64,000 nt of DNA from Paguma larvata (Eukaryota > Chordata > Mammalia > Carnivora > Viverridae): the NCBI GenBank assembly GCA_030068075.1, contig CM057844.1, positions 14,988,001 through 15,052,000 on the forward strand, written 5' to 3'. How positions within the stretch are numbered: the stretch's first letter is position 1; each line of letters opens with the position of its first letter. Below, piece by piece: positions 1-64,000 of the stretch. The notes beneath the pieces are model-generated. The model had not been told where the DNA came from, ran no database searches, and saw only the letters and a program-made list of their open reading frames with translations. The position numbers were made by a program, and so were the translations under genes.

Positions 1-320
1 TTGGGCAGCATGGCTCGATTCCCCGCAGAATACTTTTTCATGCACTGTCTGCAACACAACTATGGCAGGCTTAAAGACCATGCAGATTAACACTGTAGCA
101 AATTGTTTTGATATTTAACAGACGTAAAAAGGTTATTTCCTGATATGAAATTCTGAAAATCTGCATAAATATTTTTGTGTAAAATTAAATTAGTTATGTA
201 TTTTTTTTGAAACTAGAACTTGAAGTATCAAGAATGCCCACATAATTCATATACACATATATATAGACTTTTTCATTATGCTAAAAGTCTTCATAGTCAA
301 ATTATATTCTGTGCCATACA

Positions 321-341
321 TTTATTTAACCAGCATTTATT
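321..341 (-). promoter_or_regulatory. Two candidate poly(A) signals AATAAA (336-341 and 321-326)
   Basis: Two AATAAA hexamers 15 nt apart on the gene strand, about 920 nt after the stop codons. A pair this close is a plausible distal 3' end, but no downstream GU-rich element is obvious. Confidence 0.4.
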
Positions 342-700
342 TGGCATTAGGTTAACTGTATCTGTACGGATTAGTCTTAACTGGTGCTTGTGTATCATGC
401 AAACATAGTTCTGGTACTCCTGTTTACTAATCTCGTCATGTGGCAATACGTAGATGATTTTGCTCTATAACAGTGTGATTTAGGAGTATAAATATTTTAT
501 ACATGGTCACATTTACAAACGTTTGCCAATAACCACTTCACGATCTTTATGGTGTAATAGTGTATTATAACGTCTGGAATCGGCAGAAGCAATTCCTATA
601 AAGCAGTGTCAGATGTAAACTTTCTTAACGTGTGCCTAACAGAGTTCTCCCTTGAGCACTGACTGATGAGTTTTGGCACAGGTACATTGTTCTACTTTTT

Positions 701-706
701 TTTATT
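701..706 (-). promoter_or_regulatory. Candidate poly(A) signal AATAAA
   Basis: Plus-strand TTTATT gives AATAAA on the gene strand, about 550 nt after the stop codons. Use as a proximal cleavage site is unproven. Confidence 0.35.
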
Positions 707-1255
707 CTAATAATTTCCACAACTTTTACAGGAACTTTAGCTTCTTACGGCATGGCAGAGACATGGCACTTACTGATGAGGTAACTTAGATGTAGAAAAA
801 TTCTGCAAAATTATTTGTCTAGCAGACTGCCACTTCTGCTGATGAATTTGTAGACAGAGTTTGTTTTTTTCCCCTAGTGCATGCACTTGCTATTCCATTG
901 CTAATGCACTATTTTTGCTGCAGCTCAAACATGTCCTAATGCATCACAGAGCAGAGTTGTAGACACCAAGCTCATTCACTTGTGATGGTATTTTATAGCA
1001 AACATGTTTAAGTTGTAATATCAAGGGTCAAACTCTGCCTTACTGGACTAGTGATTTTGGTGGGGTTGGAGCTACTTTTGATTGGCCAAGGAAATCCAAT
1101 ACTCAAAATGTTAAATAGAAATACATAAGTCTTGGTGGTTTCAGGTAACATCGTGGCTGCACACAAAGGAAACCCAAAAGACAACAGCCTTCTTGCGTGA
1201 ACTCTGTGTTGGGAAGGTTGGGAGTGATCTTTTGATACTGTGTGGTTTTGCGGCT

Positions 1256-62993
<61,738 letters not shown>

Positions 62994-64000
62994 CTAAATC
63001 AGAGAAAGACAAAAATTTGTTTATTTCTCTAAAGGGCAAAATTCCAAATTCACTAGCCATACATATGCAAATATTTAAGTAGGTATGTGTAAGCTTGTTA
63101 TTCTATTTGTTAAGGTGGAAAGTTATTGAGAACATAAAGCCATAGGCAAAAGTACTGGAAAGATACAACAGCCTGTCTTACATGCCAGAAAAGCAAATCT
63201 TTTTGCTATCTCTCTCCTTTGTTGATAGTCTTTGCCTATTTAGATGTTTCCTCATAGTAGTGTAATTAGTTATTTAGTCATGGGGTTTGGGAAGTAATTG
63301 ATGTGGCCAACTCTTCTGATAGGTAAAGGGCAGGCAAGCACGAATGGATACTCTGTGGCAATTCAACACTCATGTCCGGATACTGGTAGAGGCTTTATGT
63401 GGTTAAGGTAGTGTCAAGGTAAGAGTTGAGGCTTGGTAAGCATCCAATAGTCTCAAAGTAGTCAAAATACTATCAGATAAGGGCAGATGTGATGAAAGTG
63501 CTTCTTTTGCTTTGCTCTTCAAATACTCTCCCATTATCCTACTGCCAAATGCATATACCTATGCATTCTTCATCCACTGTCTTCAATGATTAAGTGTCCC
63601 TGCTTCCATTAAAGACCACACCCTCACATCACCACCATACCATTCCACTCTCACCTCCTCAAGGAACTAACAGGCAGTTATCTTCTCTTTCTCTGGCAGG
63701 ACTAATCTCTCCTTCTCCATGGTGCCATGTGTAATAGTTTGCAAACTTTAGATTCATTCATTCTAAAAATAACACTCCTTTGACTTCTCAAATTGCCTTT
63801 AGCCACTACCAGCCTATTTCTTGCTTCCCTTTACAGCAAAACTTCTCAAAAGTATAATCTCTACTTGGGATGCCTGGCTGGTTCAGTTGGTAGAGACCTC
63901 GGGGTCATGAGTTCAAGTCTCATGTTGGGTGTAGAGATTACTTAAAAAAAAATGTATGGTCTCCACTCATATGAATCCATCTGCTTCAGTGGCCCCCACT
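62994..64000 (-). other. Intron continuing past the window
   Basis: Single copy except for a short-form SINE at 63868-63951. The exon that should join the microexon is not in the window. Confidence 0.7.
63852..63966 (+). mobile_element. Short-form SINEC with 13-bp target duplication
   Basis: Body about 63866-63951: TGCCTGGCTGGTTCAGTTGG head, GGGTCATGAGTTCAAGTCTC box, GTAGAGATTACTTAAAAAAA tail. Flanks GTATAATCTCTAC and GTATGGTCTCCAC. Confidence 0.93.

Larger units (their letters stand above)
1..1255 (-). other. PLCB4: PLCB4 3' UTR and possible downstream flank
   Basis: Sequence after both stop codons. It is AT-rich, contains no SINE or LINE that I recognise and holds no convincing gene. The 3' end of the mRNA cannot be fixed by eye: three AATAAA hexamers occur on the minus strand (701-706, 336-341, 321-326), and the UTR may also run past the window edge. 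I see nothing of LAMP5, the next gene downstream of PLCB4 in human. Confidence 0.7.

Overview
This is a 64 kb piece of a mammalian nuclear genome, almost certainly from a cat-family carnivore. The host call rests on about twenty copies of the carnivore tRNA-derived SINE (SINEC). Most are the long felid form: a tRNA-like head starting GGGGCGCCTGGGTGGCTCAG, a CT-rich middle and a tail ending AAATAAATAAACATT. There are no bacterial-type genes, operons or CRISPR arrays. Nearly all open reading frames in the window are chance or repeat frames.

One gene spans the window: the 3' half of PLCB4 (phosphoinositide phospholipase C beta-4), on the minus strand. I placed 20 exons by translating the minus strand and requiring AG/GT splice sites and continuous codon phase. 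They run from a 36-nt microexon at 62958-62993 to the terminal exon at 1344 and below. The 5' half of the gene (PH, EF-hand, X domain, most of the X-Y linker) lies beyond position 64000. In order the exons encode the end of the X-Y linker, the catalytic Y half (60608-52359), the C2 domain (52461-48407), the Galphaq-binding helix pair (34739-34651), a low-complexity Ser/Thr/Lys linker (34087-33937) and the long coiled-coil C-terminal domain (30026-6443). Every reading frame is open and there is no sign of decay.

The most interesting feature is at the 3' end. The terminal exon is open in two frames. If the 37-nt exon at 3486-3522 is skipped, the protein ends RRPATVV, whose last three residues fit a class I PDZ ligand. 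If it is included, the frame shifts and the same DNA encodes a different tail ending KLQNTN. The 36-nt microexon adds 12 in-frame residues in the X-Y linker. The differences of +12 and +19 residues match the human isoform lengths I remember (about 1175, 1187 and 1194 aa).

The rest is intron. Regions: 1-1275 3' UTR and downstream; 1.3-6.4 kb mostly single copy; 7.1-9.6 kb old antisense L1 and a MER5-type element; 11.8-16.6 kb four SINEs and a strong G-quadruplex motif; 18.4-29.8 kb mixed MIR, L1 and SINE, with a nested SINE-in-L1-in-MIR and a 29-bp exact duplication; 28.1-31.9 kb a cluster of five SINEs around exons 11 and 12; 34.7-48.4 kb the longest intron; 53.1-55.0 kb a decayed L1 ORF2 and 3' end; 60.7-61.1 kb two SINEs, one inserted in the other's target duplication. 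Several SINEs keep recognisable target-site duplications, which fixes their ends. Repeat names are from recognition by eye, not from a database search.
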